From positions 186,001-250,000 of the forward strand of contig NZ_JAOWPT010000005.1 in NCBI RefSeq assembly GCF_025753855.1: a DNA stretch of 64,000 nucleotides. Direction: 5' to 3'. The stretch's first letter is position 1; each line of letters opens with the position of its first letter. Both the position numbers and the translations under genes were made by a program. The notes below the pieces were generated by a model that saw nothing but the letters and a program-made list of their open reading frames with translations, made no database searches and was not told where the DNA came from. The stretch comes from Mesorhizobium sp. ZC-5 (GTDB lineage Bacteria > Pseudomonadota > Alphaproteobacteria > Rhizobiales > Rhizobiaceae). Of the stretch, positions 9,249 through 18,083 are shown piece by piece.

Positions 9249-11057
9249 TCACAAGGTGATGGGGTTCGCCATGCGGGTGAACATTTCCATCCGTTTGCGT
9301 TTCAGCTTGCCCGGTTTGTAGTCCGTCAGCCAACTGTCGTTGTCGCGCAAAAACAGGCTCGACCTGCTGGTCGCCGCGGCATTGGCCTCCGCGGGACGGC
9401 AGCCGAACAGCGCCTCCTGCACGGACCGGAAATAGTAGTGAAAGAAGAGCCGGTTGAATTCGGTGAAATAGATGTCGGCGACGCGTTGCTCGCCACGGAT
9501 CAAAAGCATGTTCTCGTCGTTGTCGTTGGTCGACGGGTCGGAGAAGTTGGCCGAGCCCGTGACCACGATCGGATCGGCACCGAGCGGGTCCTTCAGCAGG
9601 AACTTCGAGTGGACGTAGGCGACATGCTTGTTGAGGCCGAGCCCCAGCGCGTTGGTCTCGCGCGTCCACTGATAAAGCGGGTCGCGCAGGAACGAACCCC
9701 AGGCCTGATAGACGTTGTGGCTGGCATTCAAGGGGACGAACGGCGTCCTGGCATTGGCCTTTGCCACGTCGCGCTTCTCCAGTAGCAGGAAGGTGATCGC
9801 CGATTGCGCGGTGTTGTTCTTCAGCAGGTCCTTGAACACCTTGTTCACCCCGAAGGCGAGGGTGATGCAGGCGGCATCGCCGGCCTCGTCGATGGCTTTG
9901 GCATACATTTGCAGTACTGCCTTGCCGGAGCGCGGGCTGAAGATGGTTGAAACTCCAGCCGGGATCGCCTGCCATCCGGCAGGCACGGCTTCGAGCGCCG
10001 CCACCTGTTCACGGAACAGCTTTTTCTTTGCACTGGCCGTCGACCTGTCGTCGCCGTCGGCTGAGCCTGGATCGGAAAGCAGAAGGTTCCAGTAACTCTC
10101 GAAGGACGTGGCGATGGCGTTGTCGCGCACCCAATGTCCAACGTTGGTCTGCCCGTGGATGCCGCCTTCGGAAAGATTGGTCGAGCCGGTCCATACCTCG
10201 GCCGGTTTTGCCGCGGCACCTTTCAGCAGAACCAGGAACTTGTTGTGCTGGATGTTCGATGGGTTGTTGACGCGCAGGCGGGCGATCTGGGGTTTCAGCC
10301 CCTTGGCGTCGACGAGTTTGAGATTTTCGACGCGCGGAAAGCTTTCGTGGAACGTGCCGTCGCTGTCGGTCGATTCATTGACCTTGGCATCAATGATCAG
10401 CCGGACGGTGACGCCGCGCGCCACCGCTGCCTTGAGGCGGTCGGCGACCGGTTCGTAGCGGAATTCGTAGAAACAGCCGAGCAGCGTGTCGCCGGCCTTT
10501 GCATTGTCGATGAACTTGAAGAATGCGTCGTCGAGGTCGCGGCTCAGCCATTGCAAGGCTTCGTCGCGTTTCTTCTGGGTCGGCTGCTTGTCCGGTCTGA
10601 GGTTGTTGAATTTGCGAGCATAGGCCTGGCTGCTGGCGACACCGCGATTGAAGAACACATCGTGCCGCCCCTTGGTGAAAAGCGCTTCCGTCTTTACCGT
10701 GATTTCGATGGGTTTCGCCGAGCGGTCGAGGTTCTTCGGCTTTCCCTTGAGGGGATGGAACCAATAGGTGTAGGTGCGATCGGGCTTGCCGGTAAAATCG
10801 TCCCAGATGAAGCTCTGCACCGGATGATTGAATGTCGAGACGGTGGTATCTTCCGTCACGGTGGGAATGACGGATTCGAAAACCTTGAAGCCGTACATGA
10901 AGTAACGTTCGTTCTCTTTTTGGTCCTCCCGCTCCACGGCAAAGCCAAGCATTCCGACAGTGTCAGCCTCGCTGAAATCGATAGCGAAAGAAACGGTATT
11001 CGTTCCACTTACCGCAAAGACACGATATCCACCTGTTTTCTTCGACGAGAAATGCAT
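9249..11057 (-). CDS. Phospholipase-D-like domain protein with one degenerate HKD motif
   Basis: A 602-residue protein of the PLD superfamily, probably cytoplasmic because no signal peptide is visible. The first 130 residues look beta-rich and are unfamiliar to me. Two HKD-like motifs follow: the first reads H-N-K-F-L-V-L-L with Leu where the catalytic-motif Asp is expected, then GSTNLSEGG; the second is intact, H-S-K-F-L-L-K-D, then GSANFSD. PLD enzymes cleave phosphodiester bonds in lipids or nucleic acids; the substrate here is unknown. I chose ATG 11057 (GAAAG 8 bases upstream); the frame also allows TTG at 11129, but that stretch is AT-rich and looks like upstream DNA. It lies between genes of unrelated function and may be acquired. 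Confidence 0.75.
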   Translation of the reverse strand: MHFSSKKTGGYRVFAVSGTNTVSFAIDFSEADTVGMLGFAVEREDQKENERYFMYGFKVFESVIPTVTEDTTVSTFNHPVQSFIWDDFTGKPDRTYTYWFHPLKGKPKNLDRSAKPIEITVKTEALFTKGRHDVFFNRGVASSQAYARKFNNLRPDKQPTQKKRDEALQWLSRDLDDAFFKFIDNAKAGDTLLGCFYEFRYEPVADRLKAAVARGVTVRLIIDAKVNESTDSDGTFHESFPRVENLKLVDAKGLKPQIARLRVNNPSNIQHNKFLVLLKGAAAKPAEVWTGSTNLSEGGIHGQTNVGHWVRDNAIATSFESYWNLLLSDPGSADGDDRSTASAKKKLFREQVAALEAVPAGWQAIPAGVSTIFSPRSGKAVLQMYAKAIDEAGDAACITLAFGVNKVFKDLLKNNTAQSAITFLLLEKRDVAKANARTPFVPLNASHNVYQAWGSFLRDPLYQWTRETNALGLGLNKHVAYVHSKFLLKDPLGADPIVVTGSANFSDPSTNDNDENMLLIRGEQRVADIYFTEFNRLFFHYYFRSVQEALFGCRPAEANAAATSRSSLFLRDNDSWLTDYKPGKLKRKRMEMFTRMANPITL

Positions 11058-11165
11058 GACTTTGTCTTTCGGCAATTGTGTGAATGGATATTTGATATAA
11101 ACACAAAATTTACTTGCTTGAAAAGACAAGAATGCTTCGAAGACATATGCGGCTGCTGAATCAGG

Positions 11166-12041
11166 TCAGGCGGTATTGCTCGCCTTGAATTTCGCCCTGA
11201 ACGCCCGTGGGGTCATCATTTTGATGACGCGGAACTGCCGGTTGAAGTTGGCGAGATTGGAATAACCGACGGCTTCGGCGATATGGGCGATCGGGCGATC
11301 CGTACCGATCAGCAGCGAGCAGGCTTCGCCGACCCGCAGCCTCGCAACATAGTGCATCACCGTCGTGTTGGTGTGGCGTCGGAAAAGCCTGTGTAGCGCG
11401 GACACGCTGAGGAAGGCGATGCCGGCAAGTTCGGGGATCGAGATTTCGTCCTGATAGTGCGTGTGGATGTGCGCCAGGATGCGATCAATGCGCTGCCGGT
11501 CGGCGGGAGCGGCGGGACTGCGCCCGACTGCCAGGCTCGCCAGCTGTTGCGGCGCTGGATCGCGGGTCAGCGCGGTCAATACCTGCATCAGAGCCAGCAG
11601 GCGCTGGTCAGGCGGCAAATCCGGCATCGCCTCGATTGCGGGACGGACTTCGCGGATCGCTTCCCTCGAAAAAGCCAGACCGCGGCCTGCCCCGCGCAGC
11701 ATTGCACGGACGGGCGCCAGTTCGGTCAGAAGATCGGCAAGCGGTTCGGCCCATTCCGGCGTGAACCACATCACCAGCGCGACGTGCGGCCGTTCCGGAT
11801 CGATCTTTTCGGCTGAACACCAGGTATGCGGCAGGTTCGGCCCGAGCAGCACGAGGTCGCCATCGTCGTAGCTGCCGATATGATCGCCGATGAAACGCTG
11901 GCCGCGGCTGTTAAGCGTCAGCGTCAGCTCGTATTCCGGGTGATGGTGCCATTGGAACGGGATTTCCGTTTCCAGTCGGCGGTTGAGCAGCGTCCATGAC
12001 GTGCCTTCCGCGACGGTCACTTTCTCCAGAAGCGGGCGCAA
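11166..12041 (-). CDS. AraC-family transcriptional regulator with N-terminal cupin domain
   Basis: A 291-residue regulator. The N-terminal half is a cupin-type sensor (WHHHPEYELTLTL, then LVLLGPNLPHTW), and the last 100 residues are a double helix-turn-helix of the AraC/XylS type ending in IAEAVGYSNLANFNRQFRV and MTPRAFRAKF. It is divergent from the phytanoyl-CoA dioxygenase-like gene, with 137 bases between the starts. That gap contains two TTGACGC direct repeats exactly 20 bp apart, the arrangement expected for an AraC-type operator. It therefore probably controls the dioxygenase gene and perhaps itself. The ligand is unknown. Confidence 0.9.
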   Translation of the reverse strand: MRPLLEKVTVAEGTSWTLLNRRLETEIPFQWHHHPEYELTLTLNSRGQRFIGDHIGSYDDGDLVLLGPNLPHTWCSAEKIDPERPHVALVMWFTPEWAEPLADLLTELAPVRAMLRGAGRGLAFSREAIREVRPAIEAMPDLPPDQRLLALMQVLTALTRDPAPQQLASLAVGRSPAAPADRQRIDRILAHIHTHYQDEISIPELAGIAFLSVSALHRLFRRHTNTTVMHYVARLRVGEACSLLIGTDRPIAHIAEAVGYSNLANFNRQFRVIKMMTPRAFRAKFKASNTA

Positions 12042-12061
12042 ATCCTCTCCCTTCGTGCCAA

Positions 12062-12088
12062 TTGACGCTTCAATCGTGCTTTTGACGC
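12062..12088. promoter_or_regulatory. Direct-repeat operator candidate for the AraC-type regulator
   Basis: TTGACGC occurs at 12062-12068 and again at 12082-12088, exactly 20 bases (two helical turns) apart, between the divergent AraC regulator and dioxygenase genes. AraC proteins commonly bind such same-face direct repeats. Confidence 0.5.
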
Positions 12089-12178
12089 CATAATAGTATC
12101 AGTTGTTGCGTCTCCTCGCCAACACGGCTTTTTCGCCGGCATTATGTTGGGCATCAAGATTTCAGTGGAGGAAACGAA

Positions 12179-13123
12179 ATGAGCGCAGCCCTCGACGTCA
12201 GGACCGACAGCCATCCGACAACCCGCCGGGTGACGACGCAGCTCAAGGACATCCAAAAAAAACTGCCGCTCCGGGTGCTCTCACCGGAGGACTGGAAGCA
12301 CTGGACGACCAACGGTTATGTGATCGTTCGCAATGCCGTGCCTGCGGAAAATGTAAAGCGTTTGACCGATTTGCTCTGGGAATTCCAGGAGATGGATCCG
12401 AACGACCCGGAGAGCTGGTACAAGCCGCAATTGCGCGACCACGCCATGAAAGAGTTGAACAACACCGGCATGGTCGAGATCTACAATCATCAGTATCTCT
12501 GGGATAACCGCCAGAATACCCGTGTTTATGACGCTTTCGTCGACATATGGGATACGGAGGAGCTCTGGGTCACCATCGACCGCGCCAACCTCAACCCGCC
12601 CAACAGGGGCGCCCGCTCGACGAACGGCTTCATCCACTGGGACGCCGACACCTCGCTGAAGCCGCTGCCGATCGGCGTGCAGGGCGTACTGTCGCTGATC
12701 AAGCAGGACGGCGACGTTGGCGGCTTCCAGTGCATTCCGGAATTGTTCCAGAACCTCGAGGAATGGATCAAGACGCAGCCGGCTGACCGCAATCCGAAGG
12801 CGCCTAACATCGAAGGCTTCGAGATCGCCAACATCAGCATGAACCCCGGCGACCTCCTGATCTTCAACAGCCTGCTCGCCCACGGCATTCGGCCGAACCG
12901 CTCCGAAAACCGTGTCCGCATGGCCCAATACATCGCCATGCAGCCGGCCGAGGAGGAAAACGCCGAGGAGCGCCAGATCCGTATCGACAGCTGGAAGAAC
13001 CGCGAATCGCCGAAGCGGGCGGCTTTTCCGGGCGATCCGCGCGAATGGGAAAAAAACCGCTATGAAACCGCCAGGCTCAGCGACCTCGGCGAAAAGTTGC
13101 TCGGCTTGAAGAATTGGAGCTAA
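12179..13123 (+). CDS. Phytanoyl-CoA dioxygenase (PhyH) family Fe(II)/2-oxoglutarate oxygenase
   Basis: A 314-residue cytoplasmic non-heme iron oxygenase. The iron ligands are visible as His153-x-Asp155 (HWDAD) and His235 (LLAHGIRPN), with the following Arg residues able to bind 2-oxoglutarate. The PhyH family hydroxylates small molecules such as fatty acyl-CoA, ectoine or antibiotic intermediates; the substrate here cannot be told. ATG 12179 is preceded by GGAGG. It is divergent from an AraC-type regulator that probably controls it, and converges with a DUF922 gene across a long hairpin. The C-terminal 60 residues are charged and absent from short PhyH members. Confidence 0.85.
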   Translation: MSAALDVRTDSHPTTRRVTTQLKDIQKKLPLRVLSPEDWKHWTTNGYVIVRNAVPAENVKRLTDLLWEFQEMDPNDPESWYKPQLRDHAMKELNNTGMVEIYNHQYLWDNRQNTRVYDAFVDIWDTEELWVTIDRANLNPPNRGARSTNGFIHWDADTSLKPLPIGVQGVLSLIKQDGDVGGFQCIPELFQNLEEWIKTQPADRNPKAPNIEGFEIANISMNPGDLLIFNSLLAHGIRPNRSENRVRMAQYIAMQPAEEENAEERQIRIDSWKNRESPKRAAFPGDPREWEKNRYETARLSDLGEKLLGLKNWS

Positions 13124-13127
13124 GGGT

Positions 13128-13161
13128 TTGCTGGCGAAGGAGTTTTCTCTTTCGCCAGCAA
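13128..13161. terminator. Long hairpin between convergent genes
   Basis: TTGCTGGCGAA (13128-13138) and TTCGCCAGCAA (13151-13161) are perfect inverted repeats with a 12-base loop, between convergent stop codons. There is no long T run on either side, so it may be a weak terminator or an mRNA 3' end stabiliser. Confidence 0.55.
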
Positions 13162-13168
13162 TGACTTC

Positions 13169-13810
13169 TCAACCCGGCTTTTTAGCGGCCTCGATGCGCT
13201 CCATACGGTAGCGCAGCAGCCGGATGATGCGGCTTTCGAAATTGATGCCTTCCACCTTGTCGAAGGCATCCTGCGCGCGATCGTGCCGCTCGAGTATCTT
13301 TTCGGATGTCGTTTTTGCCTTGGCCGCGGCGATCTGGCAGTTCTTTTGCCGGCCGATCGCCTTCAATGCCTGTTCAAGCTCGCGAGCGTGGTTCTTGGCG
13401 ATCACCACGTGGCTTTCCTCGTGCCGCTTGATGTCGGAAGAAAGCGTATCCCAGATCAGTCGCGTGTCGCCATCCGCCCTGGCGCGCTGCCGCCAACGCG
13501 GCAGGATCATCTTCGCACGCACGCTCACCGCGGCCTTGACGATCGTGCAGCTGCCCTTTTTTTCGGCGTAAGCCAGACGTGTCGTGAACTCCATCTGGGT
13601 GGCGCCAGGATGTCGCCGGCCGGTGCTTTTCACCTGCGGGCCGCGTTTGACCAGTTCTTCTTCGATCTCTTCCAGCGTTTTGCCGCCGATGGAGAAATAG
13701 CTATAGGTCTTGTTGAGGCTGGCGGCCGCCGTGGGCATCATCATGCCGGCGACAAAAAGGATGGTAAGCGGAAATCTGGAGAGCATGCGCCGCCTCGTTT
13801 TCCCGACCAT
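13169..13810 (-). CDS. Exported DUF922-type putative zinc protease
   Basis: A 213-residue protein with a signal peptide (MLSRFPLTILFVAGMMMPTA region) following a few positive residues. The DUF922 domain contains His130-Glu131-x-x-His134 (HEESH), the zinc-protease motif that led to the suggestion that DUF922 proteins are metalloproteases, and the WRQRARADGDTRLIWD context typical of the family. Start ATG 13810 is preceded by GGAGAGGAG in RNA sense, which favours it over the upstream in-frame ATG at 13834. The C-terminal 60 residues are Lys/Arg-rich helix. It probably acts in the periplasm; the substrate is unknown. It converges with the PhyH gene. Confidence 0.78.
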   Translation of the reverse strand: MVGKTRRRMLSRFPLTILFVAGMMMPTAAASLNKTYSYFSIGGKTLEEIEEELVKRGPQVKSTGRRHPGATQMEFTTRLAYAEKKGSCTIVKAAVSVRAKMILPRWRQRARADGDTRLIWDTLSSDIKRHEESHVVIAKNHARELEQALKAIGRQKNCQIAAAKAKTTSEKILERHDRAQDAFDKVEGINFESRIIRLLRYRMERIEAAKKPG

Positions 13811-13930
13811 GCGCCAGCACTCCTCTCCAGGCAATTAAAATTCCCGGCACTCGCGTTTTTTGCCTTGTGTTGATCGGTTGCGCGGATTCTCTAGGATGAT
13901 CGACCATTGGTCCGATTGCCCGAGTCCGCC

Positions 13931-14521
13931 ATGCACCCCGAGCCTCCCGCCGTCGACGTCTTCGTCCACATCCGCATTGTGATGGGGATGGTGATCGGTC
14001 TCGGCATAACGCGGCTTCTGACCGGCGCCGCCCGCTTTGTTCAGCATCCCGGCAAGGATCGCATATACATCGTGCATCTCGGCTGGGTTCTGTCGCTTCT
14101 GCTGATGCTCGTGCATTTCTGGTGGTGGGAATTCGGCCTGTCTCACCTCGGCGAATGGACGTTTCAAGTCTATCTCTTCCTGATCGGCTACGCCATTCTC
14201 CTGTTCCTGATGTGCACGCTGCTGTTTCCCGACAACATCGCGGAATATTCGGGTTATGAGGAATTCTTCATTTCGAGGCGGCGATGGTTCTTCGGTCTGC
14301 TCGCGATCACTTTTCTGTTCGACCTCGTAGACACACTGATCAAGGGGCGTGCGCATTTCGAAGAGTTCGGACTGGAATACATGATCCGCACTCCAGCCTA
14401 TGTGCTGCTTTGTCTGGTCGCTATGCAGGTATCGGATCGGCGTTTCCACCTCGCCTTTGTGGCAGCCAGTCTCATCTACCAGATTTCCTTCATTTTCAGG
14501 CTGTTCGACACGCCGAATTGA
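13931..14521 (+). CDS. Integral membrane protein of unknown function
   Basis: A 196-residue protein with about five or six hydrophobic segments, at roughly 15-38, 53-75, 85-107, 127-145, 155-170 and 175-190. It resembles the many unnamed small membrane proteins of rhizobia; motifs such as LGITRLLTG and the Trp-rich HFWWWEFGL are distinctive but I do not recognise a function. The frame opens with a TTG at 13907, but the ATG at 13931 (MHPEPPAVDVF) is the better start. It is 92 bases before folP and may be read with it, but nothing links it to folate synthesis. Confidence 0.7.
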   Translation: MHPEPPAVDVFVHIRIVMGMVIGLGITRLLTGAARFVQHPGKDRIYIVHLGWVLSLLLMLVHFWWWEFGLSHLGEWTFQVYLFLIGYAILLFLMCTLLFPDNIAEYSGYEEFFISRRRWFFGLLAITFLFDLVDTLIKGRAHFEEFGLEYMIRTPAYVLLCLVAMQVSDRRFHLAFVAASLIYQISFIFRLFDTPN

Positions 14522-14613
14522 GGCTGGCGATCCCTAGACGGTACCTTTTGCCACTTGATTTTTGAGCCGGCGCAGCGACAAGAAGCCGGCACGGACGCGC
14601 TGGACCTTTCGAC

Positions 14614-15441
14614 ATGACACGCTGGCAACTCGCGCATGGGCGCCATCTCGATCTCGGCGCGACAGCGCTGGTGATGGGCATTCTCAACGTCACGCCCGAC
14701 AGTTTTTCCGACGGCGGCAAGTTCGACGTGCTGGACGCCGCGCTCGCGCAGGCCGAACGCATGGTCGGCGAGGGTGCCGCGATCGTCGATGTCGGCGGCG
14801 AATCGACCCGGCCCGGAGCAGTCCAGGTGACCGCTGAAGAAGAGCAGTCGCGCATCCTGCCGGTCATCGAAGCGTTGTCTTCCGCGGGCAAGGCCCTGAT
14901 CTCCGTCGATACCTATCGCGAGGAGACCGCGCGGCTGGCGGTTGCCGCTGGTGCGCATATCGTCAACGACGTGCATGGGCTGCAGCGCGAACCCGGCATC
15001 GCGAAAGTCGCGGCCGAGACTGGCGCCGGGCTGGTCATCATGCACACCGGCCGCGATCGCGAAAAACTCGCCGATGTCATCGCCGACCAGTTCCTCTTCC
15101 TCGAAAAATCGCTTGAGATTGCGCGGCTTGCCGGTGTCGCCGAGGAGCAGATCGTGCTCGATCCCGGCTTCGGCTTCGCCAAGGATTATGAAGAAAACCT
15201 GCAGCTCATGGCAAGGTTCGAGGAATTGCGCGGGCTTGGTCGTCCCTGGATGATCGGTACGTCGCGGAAGCGGCTGGTAGGCCACGTCACTGGTCGCGAT
15301 CCTGAAACCCGCGATCCGGGAACCGCCGCGACCAGCGTCATTCTCAGGCTGAAAGGGGCGGCCCTTTTTCGGGTGCACAATGTCGCAATGAATATCGATG
15401 CGCTGGTTTTCGCCGATGCTATGCTCGAACGGCAGCGTTAG
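14614..15441 (+). CDS. folP: Dihydropteroate synthase
   Basis: A 275-residue cytoplasmic enzyme that joins p-aminobenzoate to 6-hydroxymethyl-dihydropterin diphosphate in folate synthesis, and the target of sulfonamides. Visible signatures are MGILNVTPDSFSDGG near residue 22, VGGESTRPGA (pterin-binding loop) near 60, IVNDVHGLQ in place of the usual IND(I/V)xG, DPGFGFAKDYEENL, and the late GTSRKR phosphate-binding motif. Length is normal. folK follows 60 bases downstream; folB, which often lies between them in related genomes, is not there. Confidence 0.96.
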   Translation: MTRWQLAHGRHLDLGATALVMGILNVTPDSFSDGGKFDVLDAALAQAERMVGEGAAIVDVGGESTRPGAVQVTAEEEQSRILPVIEALSSAGKALISVDTYREETARLAVAAGAHIVNDVHGLQREPGIAKVAAETGAGLVIMHTGRDREKLADVIADQFLFLEKSLEIARLAGVAEEQIVLDPGFGFAKDYEENLQLMARFEELRGLGRPWMIGTSRKRLVGHVTGRDPETRDPGTAATSVILRLKGAALFRVHNVAMNIDALVFADAMLERQR

Positions 15442-15501
15442 GGGGGATCAGCGTGCGAGAAATGCTGTCGAACGATTTGAAGAGTCGATGTTTTTCGGCT
15501 G

Positions 15502-16044
15502 TTGGCCCCATCTTCGGAAATCGAGGCCACCTTGCCTGAAATCAGCCCCGAGCGCGCTTTTCTCAGCCTTGGCGGCAATCTCGGCGAGCCGGCCCAGGCG
15601 ATGGGTGCGGCGTTGCGGATGCTCGATTCGGAGCCGCATATCGATGTCGTTGCGGTGTCGTCGCTTTACCGCACGCCGCCGTGGGGCAAGATAGATCAGC
15701 CGGATTTCCTCAATGCCGCTGCCGAACTGCGGACGACGCTTACGCCGCGCGGGCTGCTCGATGTCTGCCTTGAAGCCGAACGCCGCCTGAAGCGGGTACG
15801 CAAAGAGCGCTGGGGGCCGCGCCTCATCGACATGGACATACTGGCTTTCGGGGACAGCAAGATCCATGAAGCGGGGCTTGAGATACCGCATCCGCGCATG
15901 CTGGAGCGGGCTTTCGTGCTTGTACCGCTTGCCGAGATTGCCGGGGATTTCGTGATCGAGGGCCTCTCCGTGGGCAACCATCTCACAAATCTCGACGCCA
16001 GCGGGATCGAACGTCTTCCTGACCGTGATTGGTGGAAGAGCTGA
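15502..16044 (+). CDS. folK: 2-amino-4-hydroxy-6-hydroxymethyldihydropteridine pyrophosphokinase
   Basis: A 180-residue enzyme that activates hydroxymethyl-dihydropterin with ATP, providing the substrate of FolP. The family core begins at AFLSLGGNLGEP (residue about 19), then SSLYRTPPWG, DFLNAAAEL, RWGPRLIDMDILAFG (the RxxPRxIDxDLL signature) and IPHPRMLERAFVLVPLAEIA. The first 18 residues are extra; the track start is TTG 15502, and another TTG at 15532 would shorten it to 170 residues. Neither has a strong ribosome site, so the start is uncertain. It follows folP and converges with the antiporter gene. Confidence 0.93.
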   Translation: MAPSSEIEATLPEISPERAFLSLGGNLGEPAQAMGAALRMLDSEPHIDVVAVSSLYRTPPWGKIDQPDFLNAAAELRTTLTPRGLLDVCLEAERRLKRVRKERWGPRLIDMDILAFGDSKIHEAGLEIPHPRMLERAFVLVPLAEIAGDFVIEGLSVGNHLTNLDASGIERLPDRDWWKS

Positions 16045-16092
16045 TGGGCCGTGGTTCGGCCGGTTACTGTCAGGCCAGGACGAATTCCAGGC

Positions 16093-17940
16093 CTACTGCG
16101 CGGCATTCGGCGAATCCTCTAGGACGGCCGCGGTCTCCTCGTTGAGCGCACGCCCGGCGCGGCGAGGCGGGGTCAGCGGGGTCGGCACCGGCATGTTGCC
16201 TTTCAGCAGCTTGCCGGCAGCCACAACGGGGTCGATGCCGGCCAGTTGTTCGTCGAACCTCGCCTGGTCGCGGCGTCGGACATCCTCGATGACTTCCGCC
16301 GCTTCGGCTTCGTCGACGCCAAGCGCTTTCAATGTATTCTCGCCGAACATGAGCGCGGATTCGAATGTTTCGCGCACCTGGAAATCGACGCCTGCGTTGA
16401 TGAGCTGCAGCGATACACCTCGGTCATAAGAACGCGCCAGCACCTGAAGCAGGGGATATTCGTGGCGCAACAGCGTCGCTATCTGCACCGCGACATCGCC
16501 CTTGTCGACGCAGATCAGCACGGCGTTGGCGCGGCCGGCGCCGGCGGCATGCAGAATGTCCAGCCGGGTGCCATCGCCATAATAAACCTTGAAGCCGAAC
16601 GTGGCGGCCGCCTGGATCATCTCCACGTCGTTGTCGATGATCGAGACATCGATTCCGCGCAGCAGCAACGGTTGGCTGGCGATCTGGCCGAAACGCCCGA
16701 AGCCGATAACAAGCACGCTGCCGGTCAGCCCATCGGCTACCTCGATGCCATCCAGTGACGGCTCGTCTTTCGGCGTGAAGTAGCGCAACACGATAATCGC
16801 CAGCGGCGTCAGCACCATGGAGATGATGATGATGGCGGTGAGGATTGCATTTGCTTCGCCGTCGATGATGCCAACTGCCGTCGCCGCCGCGTAGAGCACG
16901 AATGCGAATTCGCCACCTTGCGCCATCACCACGGCCCGTTCGAGCGCTTCCCGGTGATCCGACTTGAGAATACGCGCAACGGCATAGATGCCGGCGCCCT
17001 TCACGATCATGTAAGCGGCAACGTAGAGGGCGACGGTATGCCAGTTGGCGGCGACAACCGAGAGGTCCAGCGCCATGCCGACCGCCAGGAAGAATAGGCC
17101 GAGCAGGATGCCGCGGAACGGCTCGATGTCGGCTTCGAGCTGGTGCCGGAATGATGATTCCGACAAGAGCACGCCTGCGAGGAACGCGCCCATCGCCATT
17201 GAGAGGCCACCCAACTGCATGGCGAGCGCGGAACCCAGCACCACCAGCAATGCCGCTGCCGTCATCACCTCGCGGGCACGCGAATTGGCCAGGATACGGA
17301 AGAATGGATTGAGCAGGTAACGTCCGGCGATCACCAGGCCAAGGATCGACGCGACACCGATGCTGACATCGACCCAGCGCGAGCGCATCGCCGTTTCCGC
17401 GGCGTTCGGATCGAGCGGCGCCAGAAAAGCGACAAGCGCCAGCAGTGGAACGATGGCCAGATCCTCCAGCAACAGGATCGACACCATGCGCTGGCCTTTC
17501 GGCGCGGCGGTTTCGCCGCTTTCCTCCAGCAATTGCATGACGATCGCCGTCGAGGTCAGCACGAAGCCGGCCCCCGCGACGAAAGAGACGGCGATGGGAA
17601 ATCCGGTGGCCAGGCCCACACAGGTAAGAAGTACTGCGCAGAGGCCGACCTGGAGCACGCCCAGCCCGAAGATTTCACGTCTGAGCCCCCACAAACGCAG
17701 AGGCTGCATCTCCAGCCCGATGATGAACAGGAACATCACCACGCCAAGTTCGGCGACGTGGAGGATCGCCTGGGAATCGCTGAAAAACCCCAATCCGAAC
17801 GGACCAATGACAAGTCCCGCAGCGAGATAGCCGAGAATCGACCCAAGCCCCAGGCGTTTGAAGATCGGCACCGCGACCACACCGGCCGCAAGGAGTACCA
17901 CTGCCTGAACCAGGTCGTTTCCAGCTGCCTCTGCCGCCAT
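16093..17940 (-). CDS. CPA2-family monovalent cation:proton antiporter with TrkA-N domain (KefB/KefC-like)
   Basis: A 615-residue inner-membrane protein. Residues about 8-385 form the twelve- to thirteen-helix Na+/H+ exchanger fold, followed by an RCK/TrkA-N nucleotide-binding domain starting at SVLVIGFGRFGQIAS (about residue 405), with the GxGxxG motif GFGRFG and an acidic IIDND strand end. This is the layout of KefB/KefC glutathione-gated potassium efflux systems, which exchange K+ for H+ in detoxification and pH control. No KefF/KefG flavoprotein is adjacent. The tail is Pro-rich and hydrophilic. It converges with folK. The ion is inferred from the family, not visible. Confidence 0.88.
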   Translation of the reverse strand: MAAEAAGNDLVQAVVLLAAGVVAVPIFKRLGLGSILGYLAAGLVIGPFGLGFFSDSQAILHVAELGVVMFLFIIGLEMQPLRLWGLRREIFGLGVLQVGLCAVLLTCVGLATGFPIAVSFVAGAGFVLTSTAIVMQLLEESGETAAPKGQRMVSILLLEDLAIVPLLALVAFLAPLDPNAAETAMRSRWVDVSIGVASILGLVIAGRYLLNPFFRILANSRAREVMTAAALLVVLGSALAMQLGGLSMAMGAFLAGVLLSESSFRHQLEADIEPFRGILLGLFFLAVGMALDLSVVAANWHTVALYVAAYMIVKGAGIYAVARILKSDHREALERAVVMAQGGEFAFVLYAAATAVGIIDGEANAILTAIIIISMVLTPLAIIVLRYFTPKDEPSLDGIEVADGLTGSVLVIGFGRFGQIASQPLLLRGIDVSIIDNDVEMIQAAATFGFKVYYGDGTRLDILHAAGAGRANAVLICVDKGDVAVQIATLLRHEYPLLQVLARSYDRGVSLQLINAGVDFQVRETFESALMFGENTLKALGVDEAEAAEVIEDVRRRDQARFDEQLAGIDPVVAAGKLLKGNMPVPTPLTPPRRAGRALNEETAAVLEDSPNAAQ

Positions 17941-18035
17941 CGTGAATATGCCCTCGATCTCATTTGTTCGACTTGAGCCTAACTATGCGGAGAGCAGTCG
18001 AGGAACGCAATCGACGCGGCGCCGGCCGCATAAGC

Positions 18036-18060
18036 AAAAAAGCCGGGCATGAGCCCGGCT
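18036..18060 (-). terminator. Rho-independent terminator of the secreted-protein gene
   Basis: AGCCGGGC and GCCCGGCT with a 4-base loop, followed in RNA sense on the minus strand by a run of T residues (AAAAA at 18036-18040 on the plus strand). It lies 24 bases after the stop codon at 18084. Confidence 0.88.
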
Positions 18061-18083
18061 ATATGAAGTCTTGCTAAAAATTC

